Below are positions 7,741 to 15,763 of a stretch of 64,000 bases of DNA, in pieces. The stretch comes from an uncultured Saccharospirillaceae bacterium (GTDB lineage Bacteria > Pseudomonadota > Gammaproteobacteria > Pseudomonadales > Oceanobacteraceae): the NCBI GenBank assembly GCA_947499545.1, contig CANMOZ010000007.1, positions 1 through 64,000 on the forward strand, read 5' to 3'. The notes under the pieces are model-generated. The model saw nothing but the letters and a program-made list of their open reading frames with translations. It made no database searches and had not been told where the DNA came from. A program made the translations under genes and the position numbers. Every line of letters begins with the position of its first letter. Position 1 is the first letter of the stretch.

Positions 7741-9969
7741 ATGAAGAACCTTCTCGCTTTACTCTATATTGTTCTACACGCCAATAACGCTCTATCGATT
7801 ACATTACATCAAAAAGACCAACTTCTAATCATTGAACCAGAAACACTGGCCATGACTTGGAAAATGGGCGAAACAACACACCCCATCAATCAAGGTGGTT
7901 TATTAGTCAATGGGCAGCCTCAAACAGCAAAGACAATAGAAACGACAAAAACCTCAGCTCAGTGGCTTCTGATGCCCAGCAACATTAAAGTCAACATTCA
8001 GTTCGATCAACAAGCAAACATCAGCTTTCTTTACAAAGGTCAAACCCCAAAGAGAAACCAACCTATCACATTAACTTGGTTCAATTTGGATGAAAGCCAT
8101 ACCCAAACATTATTCTTACCATTTAATGAAGGAATGCGAGTACCGACAGACAATAAAATATGGGGGAAATATTTATCCGAAGCACATCCAGGAAGCAATA
8201 CGACGCAAGACCTTAAAATGCCATTTTGGACATTTCAGCAGAATAACGCCTATTTTACTTTCCTTCTTATAGAAGCAACCAACAATCAACTTAACTTTAT
8301 TGCTTCTCAGCCACGCCTAGATATGTCTGCATTGCACCAGTTTACAAAATTGAATCACCAACAAAGCTTTAAAATCAAGATTTCAACGGGTAAAGACGCA
8401 CTCTCCGGTGCTCGTGATTACCGTCAATGGCGGCAGGAGAAAAAACTCACCTCCCCGCTTAATGGATCATCAAAACCCCAGTTCAACAAGCTAATAGGCG
8501 CAACTCATGTTTACCTATTTGGTGAAGGATTAATCTCTACAATGGATGTGAACAACTGGGAAGGGTTAAATCGCTGGTACCTCAAGACATTTGCCTCAAC
8601 TGGTTCCATTAACGATGAACTGGCAAGTGTTAATCATGAAAAAAACGCATTCAATCATTACCTAAAGCAACTCTTAGTCGATCAAATCAACCAACAGGTT
8701 GCAAAAAAATTCCCTACACCTCGCCCAACACTAAAAAACAACAGTATTTCGGCACAGTACCAATCAGCACAAAATCAAAAAAATTGGCTACAAAAAGAGG
8801 CGGGGCAATACCTAACACCTGAATCTCAATGGGGGCAAGCGCTTTCATCAGAGACCCTTAAACACTTAAAGCAAGCGGGCATAACAAAGTTATGGCTGGG
8901 GCTTAGTCAATGGACACCTGCTTTTTATCAACCTCAAGTAGTGGATCAGGCTAAAAATCAAGGCTACCTAATCGGAACTTACGATTCTTACAATACCGCT
9001 ATTCCTCCAGGGATTAATGATCACTGGCTCACCGCCCAACTTCCTGCCATAATCCGTGAGCAATGCGCCATCGTTAAAGCTGATGGGCATAAAAAAAGTG
9101 GTTTTCGTGGCCATGGCTATTACTTAAATCCGACCTGTCACCTAGAGTATGTTCTTCAACGCGCATCCGATGTTGTTAAGTTTGGACGCTTCAACAGCCT
9201 TTTCCTAGACGTAGATGCAACGGCTATGGGAAGAGAAGACTACGGCAGAGGAACAACCGAATCAGATATGCTTAAAGCATTCAACAAAAGAATGCTTGCT
9301 ATCAGCAAACAGGTACTACTGGGTTCCGAGGACGCTAATGCGCTCACCACTCAGGGGGTGACCTTTGCTCATGGGATGGAAACCGTTGGTTTCGGCTGGA
9401 CGGATAAAGAAATGACCACCAACCGGGATTCGCCGTACTTTCTTGGACAATGGTACCCGGACCATCGACCTGAATACTTTTTTAAATCGGCTGAAGTTAA
9501 AGAACCCTATAAAACACTTTTATTCTCCCCAATATACCGCATACCTCTTTACCAGGCTGTTTTCCACGATGAAGTGATTAACAGTCACCATTGGCACAAT
9601 GATAGCCTAAAGTTCAGTAATGTTCAGACAGAGCGGGATTTAACTTCCATGCTGTATAACACCCCTGCAATGGTTCATCTTAGCCGAAGCGACGCAAATA
9701 AAGTCGACTCCTATAGAATAAAAGCTATAAAGCACTACCAAGATGGTTTTATGCCTATACACGAATGGCTATGGAACAAAGCACTTACTCAACATCAATG
9801 GCTCGATAATAGCGGCCTTATTCAACAAACAACCTTTAATGATGGCAGCCGCATCATCGCCAACTTCTCGCCGAAAGAAAAGGCGTTACCGAACAAAACC
9901 TTCATTGAAGCAGAAACCATCATAGCTTATTTAAGCAATGGGAAAGTGATTAAATGGAAGAGTCAATAA
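7741..9969 (+). CDS. Exported putative glycoside hydrolase
   Basis: A 742-residue protein with a Sec signal (M-K-N-L-L-A-L-L ... N-A-L-S). The first third looks like a beta-sandwich. The central part has the strand pattern of a TIM-barrel glycosidase: I-T-K-L-W-L-G-L, Y-L-I-G-T-Y-D-S-Y, F-L-D-V-D-A-T-A-M-G (candidate nucleophile Asp), and V-L-L-G-S-E-D-A (candidate acid/base Glu). The C-terminal part resembles a small beta domain. The layout recalls GH101-related and other large uncharacterised glycosidase families, but I cannot name the family or substrate. It is transcribed alone, between two terminators. Glycosidase is an inference from pattern only; another carbohydrate-active fold is possible. 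Confidence 0.5.
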   Translation: MKNLLALLYIVLHANNALSITLHQKDQLLIIEPETLAMTWKMGETTHPINQGGLLVNGQPQTAKTIETTKTSAQWLLMPSNIKVNIQFDQQANISFLYKGQTPKRNQPITLTWFNLDESHTQTLFLPFNEGMRVPTDNKIWGKYLSEAHPGSNTTQDLKMPFWTFQQNNAYFTFLLIEATNNQLNFIASQPRLDMSALHQFTKLNHQQSFKIKISTGKDALSGARDYRQWRQEKKLTSPLNGSSKPQFNKLIGATHVYLFGEGLISTMDVNNWEGLNRWYLKTFASTGSINDELASVNHEKNAFNHYLKQLLVDQINQQVAKKFPTPRPTLKNNSISAQYQSAQNQKNWLQKEAGQYLTPESQWGQALSSETLKHLKQAGITKLWLGLSQWTPAFYQPQVVDQAKNQGYLIGTYDSYNTAIPPGINDHWLTAQLPAIIREQCAIVKADGHKKSGFRGHGYYLNPTCHLEYVLQRASDVVKFGRFNSLFLDVDATAMGREDYGRGTTESDMLKAFNKRMLAISKQVLLGSEDANALTTQGVTFAHGMETVGFGWTDKEMTTNRDSPYFLGQWYPDHRPEYFFKSAEVKEPYKTLLFSPIYRIPLYQAVFHDEVINSHHWHNDSLKFSNVQTERDLTSMLYNTPAMVHLSRSDANKVDSYRIKAIKHYQDGFMPIHEWLWNKALTQHQWLDNSGLIQQTTFNDGSRIIANFSPKEKALPNKTFIEAETIIAYLSNGKVIKWKSQ

Positions 9970-10030
9970 GCACCTTCACTGGAACTTTTAAAATTTAAAA
10001 AACCATAAAATACAATAAAGACACCAGCAT

Positions 10031-10067
10031 AAAGCACATACTCTTCCAGATATAAAGTATGTGCTTT
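10031..10067. terminator. Bidirectional terminator between convergent genes
   Basis: A perfect 12-bp stem, AAAGCACATACT with AGTATGTGCTTT, and a 13-base loop lie between the ends of the glycosidase-like gene and the S74-domain gene. Confidence 0.8.
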
Positions 10068-10080
10068 CTTAATTGATAGA

Positions 10081-10524
10081 TTACTCCTTATCCGCTTTCA
10101 GTGCTTCAATGTCAGCTCTTAAAGCTTTTACTTCAGCAGTCAAAACAGCAACGACACCTATCAAATCGATTTGCTTACAGCCTATATCGCCAAGTTGATC
10201 GCACGCTTCTCCGGGGATACCAGGAATAACGAGCCTACTATCAGCCGCCTCCAAATTCTGTGCAATAAAGCCAATGGATGATCGCTGAGAGTCTTTCCAC
10301 ACAAAGCTATAGGGTGTAATCGCTTTTAACACATCAGGGCTCGGCAAGTAAGTTTTGTCTAAATGTTTCAACCGAGCATCACTCCAAGCCCACCCTAAAC
10401 ATTCCCAACATGCCCTTTTTTCTTCATCCTCATCATGAACTGAAGTTTCTTGCGCCATCAACATAACGCTTTGCATAAGAAGGAAAGGTACAACCACTAT
10501 TTTTTTAAACAAAATGCTTCTCAT
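10081..10524 (-). CDS. Exported stand-alone S74-type intramolecular chaperone domain
   Basis: A 147-residue protein with a signal peptide (I-V-V-V-P-F-L-L-M-Q-S-V-M-L-M-A) and then almost only a peptidase S74 / endosialidase-chaperone-like domain: S48-D-A-R-L-K at its start, I-T-P-Y-S-F-V-W-K, and I-G-F-I-A-Q-N-L-E at 84-92. The C-terminus is a short predicted coiled coil (V-L-T-A-E-V-K-A-L ... E-A-L-K). S74 domains usually sit at the C-terminus of phage tail spikes or large adhesins, help them trimerise and cut themselves off before the Ser-Asp. Here no tail-spike or adhesin precedes it, only about 24 mature residues with two Cys. Trimerisation of a partner, or life as an orphan remnant, are both possible. 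Confidence 0.7.
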   Translation of the reverse strand: MRSILFKKIVVVPFLLMQSVMLMAQETSVHDEDEEKRACWECLGWAWSDARLKHLDKTYLPSPDVLKAITPYSFVWKDSQRSSIGFIAQNLEAADSRLVIPGIPGEACDQLGDIGCKQIDLIGVVAVLTAEVKALRADIEALKADKE

Positions 10525-10970
10525 AAATTATTCTCGCTATTATTTTAGTCTAATTGAGATAAATCAGGATAGATTAAACTAATCACGATATTATTGATCA
10601 TTTTCACAAAACATTACTTTCAACAGGCAATACTTACTTCCTAAAAACAATCACCCCCTATCCATTCAGCGATCCTATTCCTAATAATTTTATTACAGAT
10701 GCAGATCTTAATTTTTTATAGGTGAAAATAGAGAGCAGAAGAAGATATACATCCATCATTACCACATAAGCCGTCACAGCGGAAGAAAGTCAAACACCGC
10801 CTCACTAAACAACAACACAGAATGCTAATACTACAACCAGAGACAAGCACTCCGGCTCAAAAATATTATAGCCCCTTACCGCCAATCCAAACCTTTTCAC
10901 TACCATAGTTTGAACTTTATCATTATTCTACATTCATAGGTTGAAGCATAAAATTAACTCGCTATAGACA
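10525..10970. other. Intergenic region, divergent promoters
   Basis: About 445 bases of AT-rich sequence between the S74-domain gene and the His/Cys-rich gene. Just before the latter, TTTATCATTATTC at about 10917-10929 vaguely resembles half of a Fur-type box. I do not call it. No coding frame or clear RNA was found. Confidence 0.4.
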
Positions 10971-11387
10971 ATGATAAAAAAGCATATGTACAGCAGAATT
11001 AATTGTCATTTAAGGAAAGGGCTCACAACCTTTTTCCTGGCAGGCCTATGCATACTGCTTAGCTCAACCAACACGGTTCAAGCATCTGAATTTAGTCAAA
11101 AACCACAATTTCTAGCAATTCATTTAAGCACTTCGTCTAGCTGTTTAGCGTACAATTCTGACTTTACAATCAATGAAAAACACCATCAACATCAATCAGA
11201 AAAGCATCATAAAACATCATCAGATGGTTGCCACTGTTGTTTCGGCAGCTGTTCTCCTCCAATTGGATTGACCTATAATACTGTTATTCCCAAAGCCTAT
11301 CAGCTTCAAGCAATGCCTTGGGCTATTAAGAACACCCATCCACCTTATCTATCACCACACCTCCGACCTCCTAATATTGCCTGCTGA
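10971..11387 (+). CDS. Exported His/Cys-rich protein, DUF2946-like, possible metal binding
   Basis: A 138-residue protein with an N-terminal signal (L-T-T-F-F-L-A-G-L-C-I-L-L ... V-Q-A-S). The mature part has a His cluster (H71-H-Q-H, H79-H) followed by C87-H-C-C90-F-G-S-C94, and ends in the proline-rich H-L-R-P-P. This order of His cluster, Cys cluster and short R-P-P tail resembles DUF2946-type proteins found beside copper and other metal genes. Metal binding in the periplasm is therefore inferred. It precedes the DUF1015 operon on the same strand by 190 bases that include two hairpins, so it may be co-regulated with that operon. Family assignment is tentative. Confidence 0.5.
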   Translation: MIKKHMYSRINCHLRKGLTTFFLAGLCILLSSTNTVQASEFSQKPQFLAIHLSTSSSCLAYNSDFTINEKHHQHQSEKHHKTSSDGCHCCFGSCSPPIGLTYNTVIPKAYQLQAMPWAIKNTHPPYLSPHLRPPNIAC

Positions 11388-11440
11388 TTTATCTCACTCA
11401 CCAGCTTCAATACTTATTCGCTTATGCGTACCCATAGCGA

Positions 11441-11486
11441 AGCACAATGAATCATTCAAGTGAATGTATTCAGGCTTTACTGTGCT
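11441..11486 (+). promoter_or_regulatory. 46-base imperfect palindrome upstream of DUF1015 operon
   Basis: AGCACA at 11441-11446 pairs with TGTGCT at 11481-11486. Nested inside are TGAA..ATTC..GAAT..TTCA pairings around the loop AAGT. It is either an operator or a structured leader or attenuator between the His/Cys-rich gene and the DUF1015 gene. No T-run follows. Confidence 0.5.
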
Positions 11487-11506
11487 TACCAATATTGATT
11501 TCCCAA

Positions 11507-11527
11507 TCACTATCGATTTTCTAGTGA
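11507..11527 (+). promoter_or_regulatory. Second small hairpin in the same leader
   Basis: TCACTA pairs with TAGTGA across a 9-base loop, 54 bases before the DUF1015 start codon. With the larger palindrome just upstream it makes a two-hairpin leader. Confidence 0.4.
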
Positions 11528-11580
11528 GTGGACCATCAATATTCGCTTATGGGTGCCTGTAATAGATCTGGAGATTTCTT

Positions 11581-12639
11581 ATGTTTCAATATCAGCAGCC
11601 CATCGTATCTAATATTCATACACCACAGACATTTCATTCTCTATTCAATACAGATAATCCGCAGATATACGCTTACAAAATCACGAGTAAAAGACCACAG
11701 ATGCCTCATGAATCGCTGGGGGTTCTTTGCTCATATAAACCTTCTTTTCATACTGAACCAAATACACAACACCCTCGCATACTTCCACATGAAAACGTTT
11801 ATCCAGACCGCGTATTATCTATTGGAAAAACAGTAGAGAAGGATAAAACGATTATCCCCCCTAGCTACTGGACTACGACAAGCATAAACTACCCAGAAAA
11901 TGAGTTAAAATTGGCCTTTTCAGCATCAGAACATTATATTCATATCGATACAGATGATGCTGCACACTGTATTAAACCTATTGATGACCATCAGCTAACT
12001 TGTTCAATTCTGGAAAAATTGAATAAAATTCCTCATTTTTTAATCGCGGATGGGCACCATCGATACGCTGCTTCTCAACGATACCTTTTCGATTTCCCCG
12101 TTTTCATTACGCCTCACTCCCAAGCCAAAGTTAGACGCTTCAACCTCTACCTTCATCCCACCAAGGGATTTAACTACAACCACTTTATAAATAAACTCCG
12201 GCACAAGGGTTTTGGTGTAGCAGCGGCACATTTAGCTGACCTATCTATCGCCTACAAAGAACGTAAACTTTATTTTTCTTTGCAAGAAAATCAACACTAT
12301 TTTAATTCACTCTGTAACTGTACTCATATCCATCCTGAATGTGATCACCCCTTTCATACTCGATTATTAAGATTATTCAAGTCAATGCCAAACTTAGAGT
12401 GCGCTTATTCTGAATCTGAAGAACTTTGCTCTAATGATGAGCACAAGCATGACCAACACGATGAAAGGCTCCTGGTTCAACTCGCCGCTGTTGATAAAGC
12501 GTCAATATATGAACATGCATTGAATGCACAATTACTCCCCAAAAAATCGACCTGTTTTTTATTCAAGCCTGCTCACATCAATATTCAAACATTGGCATAC
12601 CCAAATCTTCATCCATCTACATCATTGGTCAATGCATAA
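11581..12639 (+). CDS. DUF1015 family protein
   Basis: A 352-residue protein recognised by F-L-I-A-D-G-H-H-R-Y-A-A-S, the hallmark of DUF1015, and by L-L-P-K-K-S-T-C-F-L-F-K-P near the C-terminus. It is shorter than usual (about 400 residues) and has a His-rich insertion (S-N-D-E-H-K-H-D-Q-H-D-E). The start follows CTGGAG. DUF1015 genes are commonly found with serine/phosphoserine pathway genes, and the function is not established. Here it heads an operon with an SbnA/CysK-like enzyme 10 bases downstream and an exporter, which suggests a step in amino-acid-derived metabolite synthesis. Confidence 0.8.
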   Translation: MFQYQQPIVSNIHTPQTFHSLFNTDNPQIYAYKITSKRPQMPHESLGVLCSYKPSFHTEPNTQHPRILPHENVYPDRVLSIGKTVEKDKTIIPPSYWTTTSINYPENELKLAFSASEHYIHIDTDDAAHCIKPIDDHQLTCSILEKLNKIPHFLIADGHHRYAASQRYLFDFPVFITPHSQAKVRRFNLYLHPTKGFNYNHFINKLRHKGFGVAAAHLADLSIAYKERKLYFSLQENQHYFNSLCNCTHIHPECDHPFHTRLLRLFKSMPNLECAYSESEELCSNDEHKHDQHDERLLVQLAAVDKASIYEHALNAQLLPKKSTCFLFKPAHINIQTLAYPNLHPSTSLVNA

Positions 12640-12649
12640 GGGGATCATC

Positions 12650-13774
12650 ATGATTTTAAATACCGCTCTCTATTCAAACACTTCTGACATCACTGATAAG
12701 CGTTTTTCTTATTCACCGATGGTGGTGAATGAACTGGATCAGGCAATCGGATTTACCCCTTTCGTACGCTTAAACCGTATTTCACGTTTGTGTCAGAAGC
12801 ATGATTTATATCTAAAAATGGAATCTTGCTGCCTCACGGGTAGCATCAAAGACAAGAACGCTGCTTACCTTATCCAGTTAGCTGAAAAGCAAGGCGATTT
12901 AAAACCAGGCGGTACCATCATTGAATCAAGCTCGGGAAATTTCGGCATCGCTCTGGCAGCCTTGGGAGCCGCTAAAGGCTACAAAGTGGTTATCGTTATT
13001 GATGCGAAAACACCTCCCCCTATCAAAAAAATGCTGCTGGCTTATGGCGCTCAACTGGAATCGGTTCCTCTTGAACTCGCAGACGCAGAGGGTTCAATGC
13101 AAAAAGCGCGGATGAATCATGCAAAACGATTGGCTATGAAGACTCCAGGCGCCTTTTATCCTTGCCAGCATCTCAATAAGAACAATCCTGGCGCCCACGA
13201 GCTTTACACCGCTCAAGAAATACATGCCGCTTTTCAACAGCCACCAGATGCCATCGTCGTCGGCATCAGCACCGCTGGGCAAATTGCTGGCATTATCAAT
13301 CACTACAGAAAACAACCTTGCTCACCTAAAATCATTGCGGTTGATGTTGCTGGGTCTGCCGTATTGGGGCAGCCTAGGCATCCGTACAAGATGACCGGTT
13401 TAGGGCTTTCATTCGTTCCACCCAGCTTCCAGTCAAAATGGATTCATCAAGGCTTTAATGTCAGCGATCAAATGGCGTTTTCAATGTGCCACCACTTAGC
13501 CAAACAGGAAGGGATGTTATTGGGAGGATCGACTGGGGCCATCGTCAGCGCGGGTCTTGCTTACGCTAATACGCTCACACATCCTGAACGCATCGTGCTC
13601 GTCAATCCAGATCGTGGAGATCGCTACCTGGAGACGCTGTATGATGAACAATGGCTTCAAGACAATGCTTTAGAGGTTTGGAGTCACACTAGATTATTAG
13701 AATCCATTAATCACCTTCACCCAATCAGACATTCTCAAACAAACAGTAAGAGGAAGCAGCATGCAAACAGCTAA
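12650..13774 (+). CDS. PLP-dependent beta-replacing enzyme, SbnA/cysteine-synthase family
   Basis: A fold-type II PLP enzyme of 374 residues. The PLP lysine lies in L-T-G-S-I-K-D-K-N-A, the Asn/Gly loop in S-S-S-G-N-F-G-I-A, and the phosphate loop in G-G-S-T-G-A. The segment C-Q-H-L-N-K-N-N-P-G-A-H is closer to SbnA (N-(2-amino-2-carboxyethyl)-L-glutamate synthase, which uses O-phosphoserine) than to housekeeping CysK. The ATG at 12650 is preceded by AAGGGG at good spacing; the longer frame from 12524 overlaps DUF1015 and is rejected. It lies in an operon with DUF1015 and a MOP-type exporter. The exact nucleophile is unknown: diaminopropionate precursor, cysteine or another beta-substituted alanine are possible. 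Confidence 0.75.
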   Translation: MILNTALYSNTSDITDKRFSYSPMVVNELDQAIGFTPFVRLNRISRLCQKHDLYLKMESCCLTGSIKDKNAAYLIQLAEKQGDLKPGGTIIESSSGNFGIALAALGAAKGYKVVIVIDAKTPPPIKKMLLAYGAQLESVPLELADAEGSMQKARMNHAKRLAMKTPGAFYPCQHLNKNNPGAHELYTAQEIHAAFQQPPDAIVVGISTAGQIAGIINHYRKQPCSPKIIAVDVAGSAVLGQPRHPYKMTGLGLSFVPPSFQSKWIHQGFNVSDQMAFSMCHHLAKQEGMLLGGSTGAIVSAGLAYANTLTHPERIVLVNPDRGDRYLETLYDEQWLQDNALEVWSHTRLLESINHLHPIRHSQTNSKRKQHANS

Positions 13775-15113
13775 ACCGACCTCTTACGGAGCCTTATTCA
13801 AACAATTCGCTCCGATGTCACTGAGCGATATGGTCATGGCATTAGGTGATCCACTGATCCTTTTTGTCTTAGCCAGCTTGCCCAATGGGCCCTTTAATCT
13901 GGCGGCCTACGCGATAGGCAAAGGGGTCGCTGTGTTTTTTGAGAGTCCGATCATTTCTGTTCTGCCTGCATCTAACACTCTGGCTCAGCAACGAGCGTCC
14001 CGACACGCCTTCCATACTTTTGTTTGGAGGGCTGGTTTAGGGCTCACAATCATGATGTCTCTGACAGGGTTGATTGCTTTAATCTTTATCGGCTCGGAAG
14101 AGACCAGTCATTCACTTTATCGCGAATCGGCTCTATACGTGCTCGCCCTCTCTGGTTGGCCTTTGTTAATTGCTTTAAGGCGTTATTGGCAAGGCCAAAT
14201 CCTTCGTGTCGGCCAACCCAACTGGATTGCCTACGGCTCCCTAGGCAGGCTGATCATTCTAACGAGCTTGGCCTTCATTTGCGCCCAGTGGAGTCAAGAA
14301 GGAGCCATGATTACAGCCATATCCCTGCTAGGTGGCGTTACCGGCGAGCTACTCTATGTGCGTTACAAAGCCCGCTCATTGCATTTTCCCGTGCCTCAGC
14401 AAAGCCTAAACGATCATCGTGACCAAACCCTCTCTCTTCCTAGCAACCAAGTTGCATTATTTCATTTTTATTGGCCTCTGGCTCAATCCATGATCACGTT
14501 ATGGGGGGCTCGCTTAGCGCTACCCCTCTTCATAGCAACGGTTAGTGTGAACAATATCGCTGCATGGTCAGCAGCCTGGGCATGGGTCATTGCGATCAGC
14601 AATGGTGTTCGCATGATTCAACAGTTGGTCATTCGTAATGCCGATGACGTTAATCTCAGTAAGTTGTTGGGTACGAGCGTCATCATTGGTTTGGTATTTA
14701 GCGGGGTTTTACTTGTGCTGACCTTCCTGCCTTTTGGAACCACTTTGATAGAATACTATGCCAAAGATAACCATAATTTGGCTGTGAACATGACTCATGT
14801 CCTGATGCTCTCTTCTTGCTTGCCTCTCGTTATGGCCATACAGAATTTTTTGCAAGGCCTCCTAATGCATTTATCTAAGACGAAGCCTATTGGGCGATCA
14901 GCCTTGATTGCCAATACCTTATTAGTGATAGGGGCTGCTATGTTGGCTCTCAATCAAGCCGAAGCCTCATCTTTCGCTCTTTTAGTCAGCGTTACGCTTG
15001 TTTTAGAAGTATTACTTTTGTCCCTTTATGTTGTGTTTTTTACATCTTCCGCAAAAAAAGTTAACAAAGGGCTCTCTTTAAAACCCAGGTGGCTCTATCG
15101 ATGGATGACTTGA
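13761..15113 (+). CDS. MATE/MOP-superfamily multidrug or metabolite exporter
   Basis: A 450-residue integral membrane protein with about 12 hydrophobic segments, starting at P-M-S-L-S-D-M-V-M-A-L-G-D-P in the first helix, and a two-fold layout typical of the MOP superfamily (MATE, flippases, ANKH-like). It overlaps the PLP-enzyme gene by 14 bases and has its own AAGAGGAAG ribosome site, so the two are probably coupled. Position suggests export of the product of the DUF1015/SbnA-like operon. Substrate is unknown. A terminator follows directly. Confidence 0.75.
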   Translation: MQTAKPTSYGALFKQFAPMSLSDMVMALGDPLILFVLASLPNGPFNLAAYAIGKGVAVFFESPIISVLPASNTLAQQRASRHAFHTFVWRAGLGLTIMMSLTGLIALIFIGSEETSHSLYRESALYVLALSGWPLLIALRRYWQGQILRVGQPNWIAYGSLGRLIILTSLAFICAQWSQEGAMITAISLLGGVTGELLYVRYKARSLHFPVPQQSLNDHRDQTLSLPSNQVALFHFYWPLAQSMITLWGARLALPLFIATVSVNNIAAWSAAWAWVIAISNGVRMIQQLVIRNADDVNLSKLLGTSVIIGLVFSGVLLVLTFLPFGTTLIEYYAKDNHNLAVNMTHVLMLSSCLPLVMAIQNFLQGLLMHLSKTKPIGRSALIANTLLVIGAAMLALNQAEASSFALLVSVTLVLEVLLLSLYVVFFTSSAKKVNKGLSLKPRWLYRWMT

Positions 15114-15120
15114 CCGCTTT

Positions 15121-15145
15121 TCACCCAGACATCTGGGTGATTTTT
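15121..15145 (+). terminator. Rho-independent terminator after exporter operon
   Basis: Perfect 8-bp stem TCACCCAG/CTGGGTGA with the loop ACAT and then TTTTT, seven bases after the exporter stop. Confidence 0.9.
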
Positions 15146-15260
15146 ACTGGGATATTATCAAGTTATGTCAACCGGACAACTTAAAGAAACAACAACTGGA
15201 CGTTGACAGTCGGCTCGACTGAGCCAGACTTATAGGTAGAAGCGCATGGAAGGAGTTACC

Positions 15261-15623
15261 ATGGATCTGCCTGATACGCTGCCTGGCTTAGACGTAAAGC
15301 AAGCTCTATCGCACATCAATAACAAGTATGAACTCTACTTAAAGTTGCTTGGTTTATTCAAAAAGAACCACAGCCAGGACGTTCTAAGTTTGTCTAACCT
15401 GATTGAGCAACAAGATTGGGATCAGGCCCAAATCGTCGCGCATACACTGAAAGGTGTAGCCGGCAACATTGGTGCCACCGATATTTTTATAACCTGCCAA
15501 TCCATTGATCGAAAATTAAAAGACAAAGAGCATGATCTGCTTGTAGAAGTGCAACATCTCAGAGAAAACTTTTCAAAAACACTTGAATCCATAGATGAGT
15601 TAATGGAACTGGCTCAATCTTAA
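15261..15623 (+). CDS. Hpt domain phosphotransfer protein
   Basis: A 120-residue single-domain histidine phosphotransfer protein. The site is H61-T-L-K-G-V-A-G-N-I-G-A, with the phospho-accepting His in the standard HTLKGxxxNIGA context. The helical bundle pattern on either side fits a free-standing Hpt. The ATG at 15261 is used because AAGGAG lies just before it; an ATG five codons earlier contains that ribosome site. It is monocistronic with its own terminator, so its sensor kinase and response regulator are elsewhere. It would relay phosphate in a multistep His-Asp system in the cytoplasm. Confidence 0.9.
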   Translation: MDLPDTLPGLDVKQALSHINNKYELYLKLLGLFKKNHSQDVLSLSNLIEQQDWDQAQIVAHTLKGVAGNIGATDIFITCQSIDRKLKDKEHDLLVEVQHLRENFSKTLESIDELMELAQS

Positions 15624-15656
15624 GTGAAACCACCTAATCAAACATTTCCTGTTTTT

Positions 15657-15695
15657 GCGAGCTGCCGCACAGTTAAGTGCAACTCGCTTTTTTTT
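15657..15695 (+). terminator. Rho-independent terminator after Hpt gene
   Basis: GCGAG pairs with CTCGC and the inner GCAC with GTGC around AGTTAA, followed by eight T residues. Confidence 0.85.
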
Positions 15696-15763
15696 GTCTA
15701 TTGCAATTAATGCAAATAAAACTAGCTTCTATGAGGTGGTAACCCACACCTCAGGAGAACAAT

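Noticed and set aside
10917-10929. Possible Fur box upstream of the His/Cys-rich gene
   Set aside because: Only about half of the consensus is matched, and AT-rich sequence gives many such matches.
11528-11836. Frame overlapping the start of the DUF1015 gene
   Set aside because: It is out of frame with DUF1015, which has clear family motifs and a ribosome site.
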